Origin: Curtobacterium sp. MCLR17_036
Lineage (GTDB): Bacteria > Actinomycetota > Actinomycetes > Actinomycetales > Microbacteriaceae
Assembly: GCF_003234445.2 (NCBI RefSeq)
Contig: NZ_CP126269.1
Coordinates: 2,170,001-2,234,000, forward strand
Direction of reading: 5' to 3'
Length of the DNA: 64,000 nucleotides
Shown: in pieces, positions 24,772 to 33,245 of the stretch
How the letters are laid out: each line of letters begins with the position of its first letter
Numbering within the stretch: position 1 is the stretch's first letter
Made by a program: the position numbers and the translations under genes
The notes under the pieces: generated by a model
Databases searched by the model: none
What the model saw: only the letters and a program-made list of their open reading frames with translations
What the model was told of the DNA's origin: nothing

Positions 24772-27468
24772 ATGGCACTCACCGGTCGACGCCTCGAGGT
24801 CGACCGGATCGCGACCCTCGCCGTACTCCCCCGGGAGTCCGCGATGGTCGTGGTCGGCGATCCTGGTTCCGGACGCAGCAGCGTCCTCGACGCGGTCGCG
24901 AACCGCGTCTCCCTGCCGGTCGTCCGGGTCGGCGTCAACGGGAGTGAGTCCCGTTGGCCGCTGGCCGGGGTGACCTCCCTGTTCACGGCACTCGACGACC
25001 CCCGCGCCACCGCACACATCGCCCACCTGCTGCAGGTGGACGGCGTGCCGGCTGCCCCTGCCCCCGGCCTGGCGGCGGCGCACCACTTCCTCGACGCCGT
25101 GCACGCCCTCACCCTGCCCCCGACGCTCGTGCTCATCGACGACCTCGACCGCATGGACGCCGAGAGCCAGGAGCTCATCGCCTTCCTGGCCGGCCGGCTC
25201 GCAGGCACCGCCCTGCGGGTCGTGGCCACGGTCCGCTCGGTGCCCTCGGACGGTCCGCTCGCGGCCCTGCCGGTGCTCCGCGTCGAGCCGCTCGCCGCGG
25301 ACGAAGCCCTCGCCCTCGCCCGGGCGATGGCCCCCACGGACGCGAACGACGGCGTGCTCGCCGTCATCGCGGACGAGACCGGTGGCAACCCCGGCGCGCT
25401 CCGCGAACAGCTCGCGGCGCTCACCCACGACCAGCTCACGGGCGTCGAGCCCGTCGTGCTGCCGCTCCGTCCCACGCCGACGACGCTCGCCGTCGCGGCC
25501 CGCGCGCTCGGGTCGGCCGACGGACGCGACCTGGACGTCCTCGCGAAGCTGTCCCTGGTGCCGGTCGCGAAGACCTCGGCGTGGGACCGCGACGAGCTCG
25601 ACGACCTGGTCGGCGCCGGACTCGTGACCGTCCGTGGCCAGAGCGTCACGGTGCGGAACCCGCTCGTGCGGTCCGCGCTGTACTGGCGCATGCCGGCGCG
25701 CGACCGCCGCTCCGCGCACACCGCGCTCGCCACGGCGAGCACCGAGGTGGACCCGCGCGCCGCCGCGTGGCACCGGAGCTTCGTCGACGGCGTCCCCGAC
25801 GTCGTCGCCCTGCTCGGTGCCGCACGCTCCTACGTGGTGGACGGCAACCTGCACGCAGCGATCACCCTCACCGAGCGCGCCCTGCACGTCGGGGACGGCG
25901 GCGAGCCCGAACAGGTGGCGCTGCTCGGTGTCGCCGAGGTCCTGCTCGCCAACCGGCTGCTCGGCTCCGCGGCGCGGTACCTCGCGGCGATCCGGCCGTT
26001 CCGCACGACGGCGCACGAGACCCGACGGCTCCGTCTGCAGTACTCCGTGCAGTACCTCAGCGGCGACGCCGTGCACGCCGACGAGCTCCTGTTCCCGGTG
26101 AGCGGCGGTGACCGGGACGAGGTCGGCGGGATCGCCGGGCTGCTGACGATGGTCGCGTCGTTCCGTGCCGAGGCGTGGGAGCTCGACCAGGCGAAGGACC
26201 TGCTGGCCCGGTCCGACGCGCTCGCCCCCGCGGCGTCCGCGCACACGCTCGAGGTCACCACCTCGGTGCGCGAGTTCATCGCCGCGGTGGACGGTGTCCT
26301 GCCGCCGGACGTCGAGCTGCACGACGGGCTCGCGACGTCCGAGCTCCTGGCCATGTCCGAACCGGCCCTGCTGCTGCTCGCCCACGCGCTGAGCATCGGC
26401 GAGCGGTACCGCAGCGCCCGACGGGTGTTCGCACTCGTGCTGTCACGGGGGCAGGAGGTGGCCCCGGTCTGGACCGAGGCCGCACGGTACCTGTCGGCCG
26501 AGAACGAGCTCCGCTCCGGGAACTTCCGCCAGGCACTCCGCGCGATCGACGTGTGGGAGGCCGGGTCGCCGGTGGTCGAGCGACTGCGCGAGCCGTCGCG
26601 GGCGATCGCGATCGCGTGGCGGCACTTCGCCGAGGGCCGGTCGACCGACGCCCTCGACGTCCTGGCGCGCTGCCTCGGACACCGCACGACGAGCCGGCTG
26701 TGGGGGGCGACGGCGAAGCTGCACGCGCTCCGCGGGCGGATCCTGCTGCTCGACGGCCGGCTCGACGAGGCCGTGACCGCCCTCGAGGCGGCCGACGCGA
26801 TCGGACGCCCGCTGCGGAACCCGGCGCTGCTGCGCCACCTCGGGGACCTCGTCGAGGCCTACGCGCGGCTCGGGCGCCTCGACGACGCCCGTGCGGTGAC
26901 CGCGCGGCTCGCGGCGGACCACCACGCCCGCCCGGGTCGGTGGGGCGCACTGGTGCTCGCACGGAGCCTGGCGCTCGTCGCCGACGACGCCACGCGGGAG
27001 ACCGCCAGGCGCCGCGCGCTCGAGCTGTTCCAGCCGCACGACTCGCAGTTCGAGCGTGCCCGGACGTTCGCGGCGCTCGCCGCGGTCGGCAGCCCCGCCG
27101 AGCGTCCTCGGCTGGGCGCGGCAGCGGCGGCGGCGTACGAGGCCGCCGGGTTGCGACGTCCGCTCGTGACGCCCTCGCCGACGATGGTGCTCCCCCAGTC
27201 CGGTCCGGTGTCGTCGCTGCGGTCCGGCTTCGCGTCCGCGCCGACGTCCCCTGGCACGCCGCGGAGCGCTCCGGACGCGTCGGCCGTGCTGACGTCGCTC
27301 ACCGCCGAGGAGCGCGCCGTCGTGCAGAAGGTCACCGAGGGCTACCGCAACCGCGAGATCGCTTCGTCGCTGTTCATGTCGCAGCGGACGGTGGAGCTGC
27401 GGCTCACGCAGATCTACCGCAAGGTCGGCGCGCGCTCGCGCTCGCACCTGGTCGCGCTGCTGGGGTGA
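24772..27468 (+). CDS. LAL-type LuxR transcriptional regulator with N-terminal ATPase
   Basis: The 898-residue protein is a large ATP-binding LuxR regulator (LAL/MalT-like STAND type). A P-loop lies at residues 29-37, GDPGSGRSS, with Arg where Walker A normally has Lys; Walker B is LVLIDDLDRMD (about 117-127). Long helical TPR-like repeats fill about residues 300-780. The C-terminal LuxR helix-turn-helix is LTAEERAVVQKVTEGYRNRE followed by IASSLFMSQRTVELRLTQIY. Such proteins respond to a small ligand or protein and activate nearby or metabolic genes. The target is unknown; the adjacent GlmS paralogue and MFS gene are candidates. GGAGG precedes the ATG. Confidence 0.88.
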   Translation: MALTGRRLEVDRIATLAVLPRESAMVVVGDPGSGRSSVLDAVANRVSLPVVRVGVNGSESRWPLAGVTSLFTALDDPRATAHIAHLLQVDGVPAAPAPGLAAAHHFLDAVHALTLPPTLVLIDDLDRMDAESQELIAFLAGRLAGTALRVVATVRSVPSDGPLAALPVLRVEPLAADEALALARAMAPTDANDGVLAVIADETGGNPGALREQLAALTHDQLTGVEPVVLPLRPTPTTLAVAARALGSADGRDLDVLAKLSLVPVAKTSAWDRDELDDLVGAGLVTVRGQSVTVRNPLVRSALYWRMPARDRRSAHTALATASTEVDPRAAAWHRSFVDGVPDVVALLGAARSYVVDGNLHAAITLTERALHVGDGGEPEQVALLGVAEVLLANRLLGSAARYLAAIRPFRTTAHETRRLRLQYSVQYLSGDAVHADELLFPVSGGDRDEVGGIAGLLTMVASFRAEAWELDQAKDLLARSDALAPAASAHTLEVTTSVREFIAAVDGVLPPDVELHDGLATSELLAMSEPALLLLAHALSIGERYRSARRVFALVLSRGQEVAPVWTEAARYLSAENELRSGNFRQALRAIDVWEAGSPVVERLREPSRAIAIAWRHFAEGRSTDALDVLARCLGHRTTSRLWGATAKLHALRGRILLLDGRLDEAVTALEAADAIGRPLRNPALLRHLGDLVEAYARLGRLDDARAVTARLAADHHARPGRWGALVLARSLALVADDATRETARRRALELFQPHDSQFERARTFAALAAVGSPAERPRLGAAAAAAYEAAGLRRPLVTPSPTMVLPQSGPVSSLRSGFASAPTSPGTPRSAPDASAVLTSLTAEERAVVQKVTEGYRNREIASSLFMSQRTVELRLTQIYRKVGARSRSHLVALLG

Positions 27469-27494
27469 CCACGGGTCGCCCCGGGCGACCGACG

Positions 27495-27542
27495 GACGGA
27501 CGGGAGGCCCGGTGCCAGCTGGTACCGGGCCTCCCGTCCGTC
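27495..27542. terminator. 48-bp palindrome, probable terminator (family copy 3)
   Basis: Arms starting GACGGACGGGAGGCCCGG around AGCT, with one G-T pair in the arms. It lies 26 bases after the LuxR/ATPase gene stop and is the same family as 2808, 8237 and 48987. Confidence 0.75.
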
Positions 27543-27901
27543 ACGACCCGTCTCCGCGACCCCCGGCCATCCCGCGGGACCGGTCGCGTTGCGGGACCCC
27601 GCACGGGCCCGCGGCCCGTCGCACGCCGGGCGCGGTGAACCGCAAGAGGCGCGCGCGGCCGTTGCCGCCGTCGCGGCGCGCGGCGATGCTGCTCCTGCAC
27701 CGACCGCCGTGCCCCCTCGTGGGGCCCGACCGCGTACCCGAGTCCGGTACCCGAACCGCTCGACCCGACGACCCGTCCGACCCTGATCCCCGGGCGGTGA
27801 CCGCCGGACGGGCGGTCCCGGACCCGCGGCAGACCCGACGGCGGTCGGTGCCGCCCCGCTCCTGGTCCACCACCCCACGCTCCCCACCGAAGGGACAGCA
27901 G
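27543..27901 (+). other. intergenic region before the GlmS paralogue
   Basis: About 360 bases without a supported gene. It contains a direct repeat of GTACCCGA near 27735-27756 that could be a regulator site, and GAAGGGAC just before the ATG at 27902 as a ribosome binding site. No clear promoter was found. Confidence 0.4.
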
Positions 27902-29596
27902 ATGTGCGGCATCATCGCGGTCCGCGTCACCGACGACGCCACCCCGTACCTGCTCGACGGGCTCGCCCGGCTCGGACACCCCGCCGGCGTCTCCGCCGCC
28001 ACCGCCGTCCGGACCGTCCGGGGCGGCACGGGGGCGACCCGCTCGGTCGCCGGGGTGGGCTCCGCACGCCCGCACGGCGGCTGCTCCGACCGGATCAGCG
28101 TGGCGCACGACGGCGTGGTCGCGAACGCCGGACGGTTGCGCCGGACGCTCACCGCCCAGGGGCACCGGTTCCGGACCGCGGACGACGGCGAGGTCGTCGC
28201 GCACCTGGTGGGTCGGGCACTCGCGGTCGATCCCGACCTGATGCTCGCCGTGCAGGTCGCGACCGCACAGCTCGAGGGGTCGTGGGCGGTCGCCGTGCTC
28301 GACGCACGGGACGGACGGATGGTCGTCGCCGCCGACGGCTCCCCGCTCGTGGCGGCTCGGTCGCTGCTCGGCGACTTCGTGGCGAGCGACGTCGCGGCGA
28401 TCGCCCCGTGGTGCGAGACGTTCGTGGCGCTGCGCGACGGCGACGTCGTCGAGCTCGGCGACGCCTGGGACTGGTCGTCCGGCGGGGTCGCCGTCCCGGT
28501 GCCGTTCCCGACCCCCACACCCTTCGCGGCGACGACGCCCGGCCGCGGCGACCACCCGGACCACATGGCGAAGGAGATCGCGGAGCAGCCCGCGGTCGTC
28601 GCGTCGATCCTGCGGCGCGTCGCACCGCACACGGCCGACGGCAGCGCGTGGGTGCGCCTCGGGCTGCCCGGCTTCCACCGCCTGGCCGTCGTCGCGTGCG
28701 GCAGCTCCCGGCACGCCGGCGAGGCGATCGCCGCGGCGGTGCGCGGCATCGGCGGCGTCCCCACGGACGTCGTCGTCGCCAGCGAGGCCGACCAGGCCGT
28801 GCTCGGGCCGAGCACGCTCGTCCTCGCGGTGAGCCGGTCCGGGGAGACCGCTGGCGTGCTCCGCGCGCTCGACGTCCTCGACGACCGGTACCCGGTGCTC
28901 GCCCTGACGAGCACCCCCGACTCGTCCCTGGCGAACCGGGCGGACGCCGTGCTCGACACCCGGGCCGGAGCCGAGGTCGGCATCGCGCCGACGAAGACGT
29001 TCACGGCGCAGGTCGTGGTCGGCATCACGGCGATGGTCGCGGCGATGGTCGCCTCCGGCCGCATCGAACCGGCACGTGCGCGGCTGCTGGTCGACGAGCT
29101 CGCCGACCTGCCCGCCCGGCTCGTCCACGCCGAACAGGTGTCCGCCGACCGGATGCCGCTGCTCGTCGCGAGCGTGGCACGGGCGGGCGGGTTCCTCGTG
29201 ACCGCCCGCGGCGCGGCACTGCCGTACGCCGCCGAGGGCGCGCTGAAGCTCACCGAGCTGAGCTCGCGGTGGGCCGAGGCCCACCCCGTCGGCGAACTCC
29301 AGCACGGGGCGCTCGCCCTGGTCGACGAGGGCACACCGGTGGTCGTCATCGACCAGGGCGAGCCCGACACCCTGGCCGCGGTGGCCGCGGTCCGGGCGCG
29401 CGGGGGCTTCGTGGTGACCATCGGCGGGGCGGGTTCGGACGTGCCCGCCCTCGGCCCCCGGGGCGTCGGCTCCGCCGCGTGGGGACCGGTGGAGGCCGTC
29501 GTGCCCCTGCAGATGCTCGCCAGGGGCCTGGCCCTGCGACTCGGCTGCGCCGTCGACAAGCAGCTCCGCTCGACCGCCGCGGTCAGCGCGGAGTAG
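27902..29596 (+). CDS. diverged GlmS paralogue (glutaminase-like domain plus two SIS domains)
   Basis: The 564-residue protein has the GlmS layout. An N-terminal Ntn-type domain begins with Cys2 (MCGIIAV), followed by two SIS sugar-isomerase domains (VVACGSSRHAGEAI; AVSRSGETAGV; GIAPTKTFTAQ; EGALKLTELSSRWAEA; VGELQHGALAL). It is shorter than GlmS (about 608) because some 35 residues are missing from the glutaminase domain. Glutamine-site residues are changed: RWATHG reads SARPHG, and HNG reads HDG. At the C-terminus the PRNLAK signature, with the Schiff-base Lys, reads KQLRSTA. It is unlikely to be the housekeeping glucosamine-6-phosphate synthase; a deglycase- or deaminase-like role is possible. 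Confidence 0.75.
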   Translation: MCGIIAVRVTDDATPYLLDGLARLGHPAGVSAATAVRTVRGGTGATRSVAGVGSARPHGGCSDRISVAHDGVVANAGRLRRTLTAQGHRFRTADDGEVVAHLVGRALAVDPDLMLAVQVATAQLEGSWAVAVLDARDGRMVVAADGSPLVAARSLLGDFVASDVAAIAPWCETFVALRDGDVVELGDAWDWSSGGVAVPVPFPTPTPFAATTPGRGDHPDHMAKEIAEQPAVVASILRRVAPHTADGSAWVRLGLPGFHRLAVVACGSSRHAGEAIAAAVRGIGGVPTDVVVASEADQAVLGPSTLVLAVSRSGETAGVLRALDVLDDRYPVLALTSTPDSSLANRADAVLDTRAGAEVGIAPTKTFTAQVVVGITAMVAAMVASGRIEPARARLLVDELADLPARLVHAEQVSADRMPLLVASVARAGGFLVTARGAALPYAAEGALKLTELSSRWAEAHPVGELQHGALALVDEGTPVVVIDQGEPDTLAAVAAVRARGGFVVTIGGAGSDVPALGPRGVGSAAWGPVEAVVPLQMLARGLALRLGCAVDKQLRSTAAVSAE

Positions 29597-29636
29597 CCGC
29601 GCCGGTCGCCAGTCGCCGGTCCGCCGCGTGACCGGT

Positions 29637-29740
29637 CTGGTCGGCGCTCGGTCCAGGTCGGCGCTCGGTCAGTGCGGCGCTCGGTCAGTGCGGCGCTCGA
29701 TCAGGTCAGTGCGCGTTCAGATCAGTGCGCGTTCAGGTCA
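29637..29740. repeat. 16-18 bp degenerate tandem repeats between the GlmS paralogue and the M50 gene
   Basis: Units resembling GTGCGGCGCTCGGTCA grade into two clean 16-bp copies of GTGCGCGTTCAGRTCA at 29709-29724 and 29725-29740. The last copy contains the stop codon (29733-29735) of the minus-strand M50 gene. Confidence 0.8.
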
Positions 29741-30446
29741 GCGCGCGGACGCCGCTGACGACGGTGTCCCACACCGCGAGCAACGGCCCGCGCGCGAGCC
29801 ACACCGCTCCGGCGTTCACGAGCACGAACAGCAGGAACCATAGCCCGGCCGGCACCCGCATCTCGGCGGCGGCGATGTGGAAGTCCGTCTGCACCCGGGC
29901 GCCCGTCAGCAGCCACCCGGCGACCCGCACGACCGACCGCAGCCCGTCGACCACGAAGAACGCGCCGACGGCGGCCACCACGAGCACCGTGGTCTCCGAC
30001 GGCCGGAGCGCCACCCACAGCGCCAGTGCGTCGAAACCGACGACGACGAGGACCCCGAACCAGTTCCGGACGAAGACGAGCGCGACGAGTCCGATCACCC
30101 CGAGCACCACCACCGGCAGCCACCGCGACCCGTGCAGCACCCCGGTGACGAGCAGCACCCCCGCCCAGAGCGGCGCGCTGTAGCCGGCGTACAGGTTGAG
30201 CACGCGGACGAGCCACCGCACCCCGGACGGCACCCGGCCGAGCTGCACCCAGGCCTCGCCGGAGCCGTCCGGGTGCAGGTCGATTCGCTGGATGCGCCCG
30301 CCGAAGGGCACGACGACGACGCAGTGGCCGACCTCGTGCGCGATGGTCGCGGCGATCCGGGCGACGCGGCCCACCAGCGGCACGAACGGCAGGACGGCGC
30401 CGACGACGAGCGCGACGAAGACGAGGGGCGGGGCTGCGGTGGTCAA
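29733..30446 (-). CDS. M50-family membrane metallopeptidase
   Basis: The 237-residue polytopic protein has the zinc motif HEVGH (in ATIAHEVGHCVVVVPFGG) in an early hydrophobic segment, about six helices and an interior NWFGVLVVVGFDALALW segment that may hold the third ligand Asp. This fits the small M50B-like peptidases of Actinobacteria, which cleave within membranes. The target is unknown. The start used is TTG 30446, because similarity begins there and GATGCT lies six bases upstream; no in-frame ATG or GTG is better placed. The stop lies inside a tandem repeat. Confidence 0.75.
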   Translation of the reverse strand: MTTAAPPLVFVALVVGAVLPFVPLVGRVARIAATIAHEVGHCVVVVPFGGRIQRIDLHPDGSGEAWVQLGRVPSGVRWLVRVLNLYAGYSAPLWAGVLLVTGVLHGSRWLPVVVLGVIGLVALVFVRNWFGVLVVVGFDALALWVALRPSETTVLVVAAVGAFFVVDGLRSVVRVAGWLLTGARVQTDFHIAAAEMRVPAGLWFLLFVLVNAGAVWLARGPLLAVWDTVVSGVRALT

Positions 30447-30452
30447 GGCACC

Positions 30453-30458
30453 AGCATC
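30453..30458 (-). promoter_or_regulatory. possible -10 box GATGCT of the M50 gene
   Basis: GATGCT lies six bases before the TTG at 30446. It matches only the second and last positions of TANNNT. Confidence 0.3.
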
Positions 30459-30584
30459 GCAGCCCCGGGCACCACCACGCCTGGGAAGACCGTCGGAGGC
30501 CGCCGTCGTAACCGGACGTCGTGTTCACCACGACCCGGTCCGGGACTGCGAGGCTGACCGCGTCCCCGACCCAGGAGGTGTCCC

Positions 30585-31925
30585 GTGCCGAACGACCACC
30601 GCGGCTTCACGACCGAGCAGGTGCACGGCGGCGTCGTGCCCGACGTCGCCCACGGCGCCCGCGTGCCGGCGATCCACATGTCCTCCGGGTTCCTCTTCGA
30701 CGACGCCGCCCAGGCCCGCGACCGCTTCGCCGGCACCGACGACGGCTACACGTACACGCGCCTCGGCAACCCGACGAACGCCGACGTCGAGCGGCGCATC
30801 GCGCTGCTCGAGGGCGGCGTCGAGGCGATCCTCGTCGGCAGCGGTCAAGCGGCCGCGGCGATCACGTTCCTCGGACTCCTGCAGGCCGGCGACCACGTCG
30901 TCAGCGCCCGGAGCATCTACGAGGGCACCAGGGGGCTGCTCGTGCAGAACCTCGGCCGACTCGGCATCGAGGTCGACTTCGTCGCCGACCAGCGCGACCT
31001 CGACGCGTGGGCCCGGCTCGTCCGCCCGACCACGAAGGCGTTCTTCGCCGAGTCGATCCCGAACCCGAAGAACGACGTCCTCGACATCGCCGGCGTCGCC
31101 GGCACCGCGCACCGCGCCGGCGTGCCCCTCGTCGTCGACAACACCCTGGCCACGCCGTACCTGGTCCGGCCGATCGAGCACGGCGCCGACATCGTCGTGC
31201 ACTCGGCGTCGAAGTTCCTGTCCGGCCACGGGTCGGGCCTCGGCGGGGTCGTCGTCGACGGCGGCACGTTCGACTGGTCCGCCACCCCCGGTCGCTTCGA
31301 CCACCTGACCCGCCCGGAGCGGTCGCTCGGCGGCGCGAGCTACGTCGAGCGGCACGGCGCCCGCGCGTGGATCACCGCCACGCGCGACGACGTCGCCTCG
31401 CGCATGGGGCCGACCGCGTCCCCGTTCAACGCGTTCCTGCTCCGCCAGGGCCTCGAGACCCTGTCCCTGCGCGTCCAACGGCACAGCGCGAACGCGCTGG
31501 CCGTCGCGACCTTCCTGGACCAGCAACCGGACGTGACGGGTGTCGACCACGCAGGCCTGGCCTCCAGTCCGTTCCACGACCTCGCCCAGCGGTACCTGCC
31601 CCGGGGAGCCGGGTCGGTCTTCTCCTTCACGCTCGCCGGCGGCGAGCCCGCCGCACACGCCTTCATCGACGCGGTGCAGCTGTTCAGCCGGATGACCCAC
31701 CTCGGCGACGTCCGCTCGCTCATCCTGCACCCGGCGACCACGACGCACGCCGGCCGCACGCCGCAGGAACGTGCCGACCTGGGCATCCACGACGGCCTCG
31801 TCCGGCTGTCCGTCGGCATCGAGGACGTCGAGGACCTGGTCGAGGACCTGGAGCGCGGCTTCGCGGCGGTCCGGGGACCGTCGGGGCGCACCGCCACGCA
31901 GCACGTCGTCGCCGGGGCGGTCTGA
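30585..31925 (+). CDS. O-acetylhomoserine sulfhydrylase-like PLP enzyme
   Basis: The 446-residue protein belongs to the Cys/Met-metabolism PLP family, closest in pattern to MetY (O-acetylhomoserine aminocarboxypropyltransferase). Seen are YTYTRLGNPTNADVERRIA, the cofactor region GSGQAAAAITFL, the Asp in PLVVDNTLATPYLVRP, the Schiff-base Lys in HSASKFLSGHGSGLGG, and the C-terminal LSVGIEDVEDLVEDLERG. It would make homocysteine from sulfide and O-acetylhomoserine; a gamma-lyase cannot be excluded. AGGAGG (30573-30578) precedes the GTG start. No SAM riboswitch was recognised in the 138-base upstream gap. The flavoprotein gene follows after two bases. Confidence 0.85.
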   Translation: MPNDHRGFTTEQVHGGVVPDVAHGARVPAIHMSSGFLFDDAAQARDRFAGTDDGYTYTRLGNPTNADVERRIALLEGGVEAILVGSGQAAAAITFLGLLQAGDHVVSARSIYEGTRGLLVQNLGRLGIEVDFVADQRDLDAWARLVRPTTKAFFAESIPNPKNDVLDIAGVAGTAHRAGVPLVVDNTLATPYLVRPIEHGADIVVHSASKFLSGHGSGLGGVVVDGGTFDWSATPGRFDHLTRPERSLGGASYVERHGARAWITATRDDVASRMGPTASPFNAFLLRQGLETLSLRVQRHSANALAVATFLDQQPDVTGVDHAGLASSPFHDLAQRYLPRGAGSVFSFTLAGGEPAAHAFIDAVQLFSRMTHLGDVRSLILHPATTTHAGRTPQERADLGIHDGLVRLSVGIEDVEDLVEDLERGFAAVRGPSGRTATQHVVAGAV

Positions 31926-31927
31926 CC

Positions 31928-33232
31928 GTGGCGGCGCTGCAGCACTTCGGGTACTTCTTCTCGCGCGGCTTCGGACCGCAGGCGTGGGGCCGGTCGGACT
32001 GGGACTGGGGCCACGACTGGACGAAGCCGGAGCTCTACCAGCAGTCGGTCCGGACACTCGAACACGCCGGCATGGACCTCGTCATCGCCGAGGACGCCGT
32101 CTCGCTCGGCGACCCCGCGACGCTCGACCTGCGGATTCGGCAGGCCTACGGCGGCCCGAAGCACGACCCGCTGCTGCTCGCGCCGTGGTTGTTCGCCGCG
32201 ACGTCGCACATCGGCATCGCCCCGACCGTGAACGCCGGCATCACCCCGCCCTACCTGGCGGCACGGCAGTTCGCGACGCTCGCGCACCTGTCCGGCGACC
32301 GCCTCGGCATCAACGTCGTCACCGACACCGGCAGCGCCCGGCACGTCGGCCTGGCACCGATCCCGCACGACCAGGCCTACGACCGGGCCGAGGAGTGGCT
32401 CACGCTCGTCCGGCGGCTCTGGCACTCCTGGGGCTCCGGGTACGTCGGCGACGCGTCGGACTGGACCTTCGCGGACGGCGATGCGCTCGACGCCTTCCAC
32501 CACGAGGGCGCCCACTTCACGGTCGACGGGCCGCTCAACGCCCTGCCGCTGGACACCGACCCCGTCGTGGTGTCCCCCGGTGGCTCCGGCCGAGGCCTCG
32601 GGTTCGCCGGTACCCACTCGGACGTGCAGCTCGCGCTCGCTCCGCTGTCTGCGTCGGCCGTCCGCGAGTACCGGAGCCGGGTCACGGACGCCGCGGCGTC
32701 GGCCGGCCGCTCCCCGTCCGACCTGCGCGTGCTGTTCGTGCTCAAGCCCGTCATCGTGTCGTCGTCCGCCGAGGCCGACCGGCTCGTCGAGGCGTCCGCG
32801 CACCCGACGGACGCCGACCTGCGGGCCGCTGCGGTCGCCTGGTCGAGCGACTCCGAGACCGACCTGCTCTCGCTCGACCTCGACGCTCCGATCCCGGCCG
32901 GCACCTTCGGCGACCACGTCTCCGCCGGCACCGTCCGTGGCCTGGTCGGTGACACCCCGGACGCCCCGCTGCGGGAACTGCTCACGCGGAAGGCCCGGCT
33001 CGGGCGGGTGTCCGAACGCGACGGCTTCGTCGGCACAGCCGAGGAGTTCGCGGACTTCATCGAGGAGCTCGGCAGCGACGCCGACAACGACGGCATCATC
33101 TTCTCCGGCGACCTGCACCCGGCGCAGGTCCACCGGATGTTCGGGGACCTGGTGCCGGCGCTCCGACGCCGTGGACTCCTGCGACGGGAGTACGGCGCCG
33201 GAGGGATCCGGGCGAACCTGTTCGACTTCTAG
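31928..33232 (+). CDS. LLM-class flavin-dependent monooxygenase, NtaA/SnaA/DszA type
   Basis: The 434-residue protein is a bacterial-luciferase-like TIM barrel. N-terminal HFGYFFSRGFGPQAW, LYQQSVRTLEHAGMDLVIAE, the TVNAGITPPYLAARQFATLA stretch, RLGINVVTD and VVVSPGGSGRGLGFAG point to the NtaA/SnaA/DszA group. These enzymes use reduced flavin from a separate reductase to oxidise sulfur or nitrogen compounds. It lies two bases after the MetY-like gene in the same operon, suggesting release of sulfite or sulfide from an organosulfur compound for assimilation. That link is inferred. The GTG start has no separate strong ribosome site, consistent with coupling. Confidence 0.85.
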   Translation: MAALQHFGYFFSRGFGPQAWGRSDWDWGHDWTKPELYQQSVRTLEHAGMDLVIAEDAVSLGDPATLDLRIRQAYGGPKHDPLLLAPWLFAATSHIGIAPTVNAGITPPYLAARQFATLAHLSGDRLGINVVTDTGSARHVGLAPIPHDQAYDRAEEWLTLVRRLWHSWGSGYVGDASDWTFADGDALDAFHHEGAHFTVDGPLNALPLDTDPVVVSPGGSGRGLGFAGTHSDVQLALAPLSASAVREYRSRVTDAAASAGRSPSDLRVLFVLKPVIVSSSAEADRLVEASAHPTDADLRAAAVAWSSDSETDLLSLDLDAPIPAGTFGDHVSAGTVRGLVGDTPDAPLRELLTRKARLGRVSERDGFVGTAEEFADFIEELGSDADNDGIIFSGDLHPAQVHRMFGDLVPALRRRGLLRREYGAGGIRANLFDF

Positions 33233-33245
33233 GGCGGCGGGGCGG

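Noticed and set aside
30447..30584. A SAM or other riboswitch before the MetY-like gene
   Set aside because: Searched by eye because such genes are often SAM-regulated; no conserved riboswitch core or pairing pattern was found.
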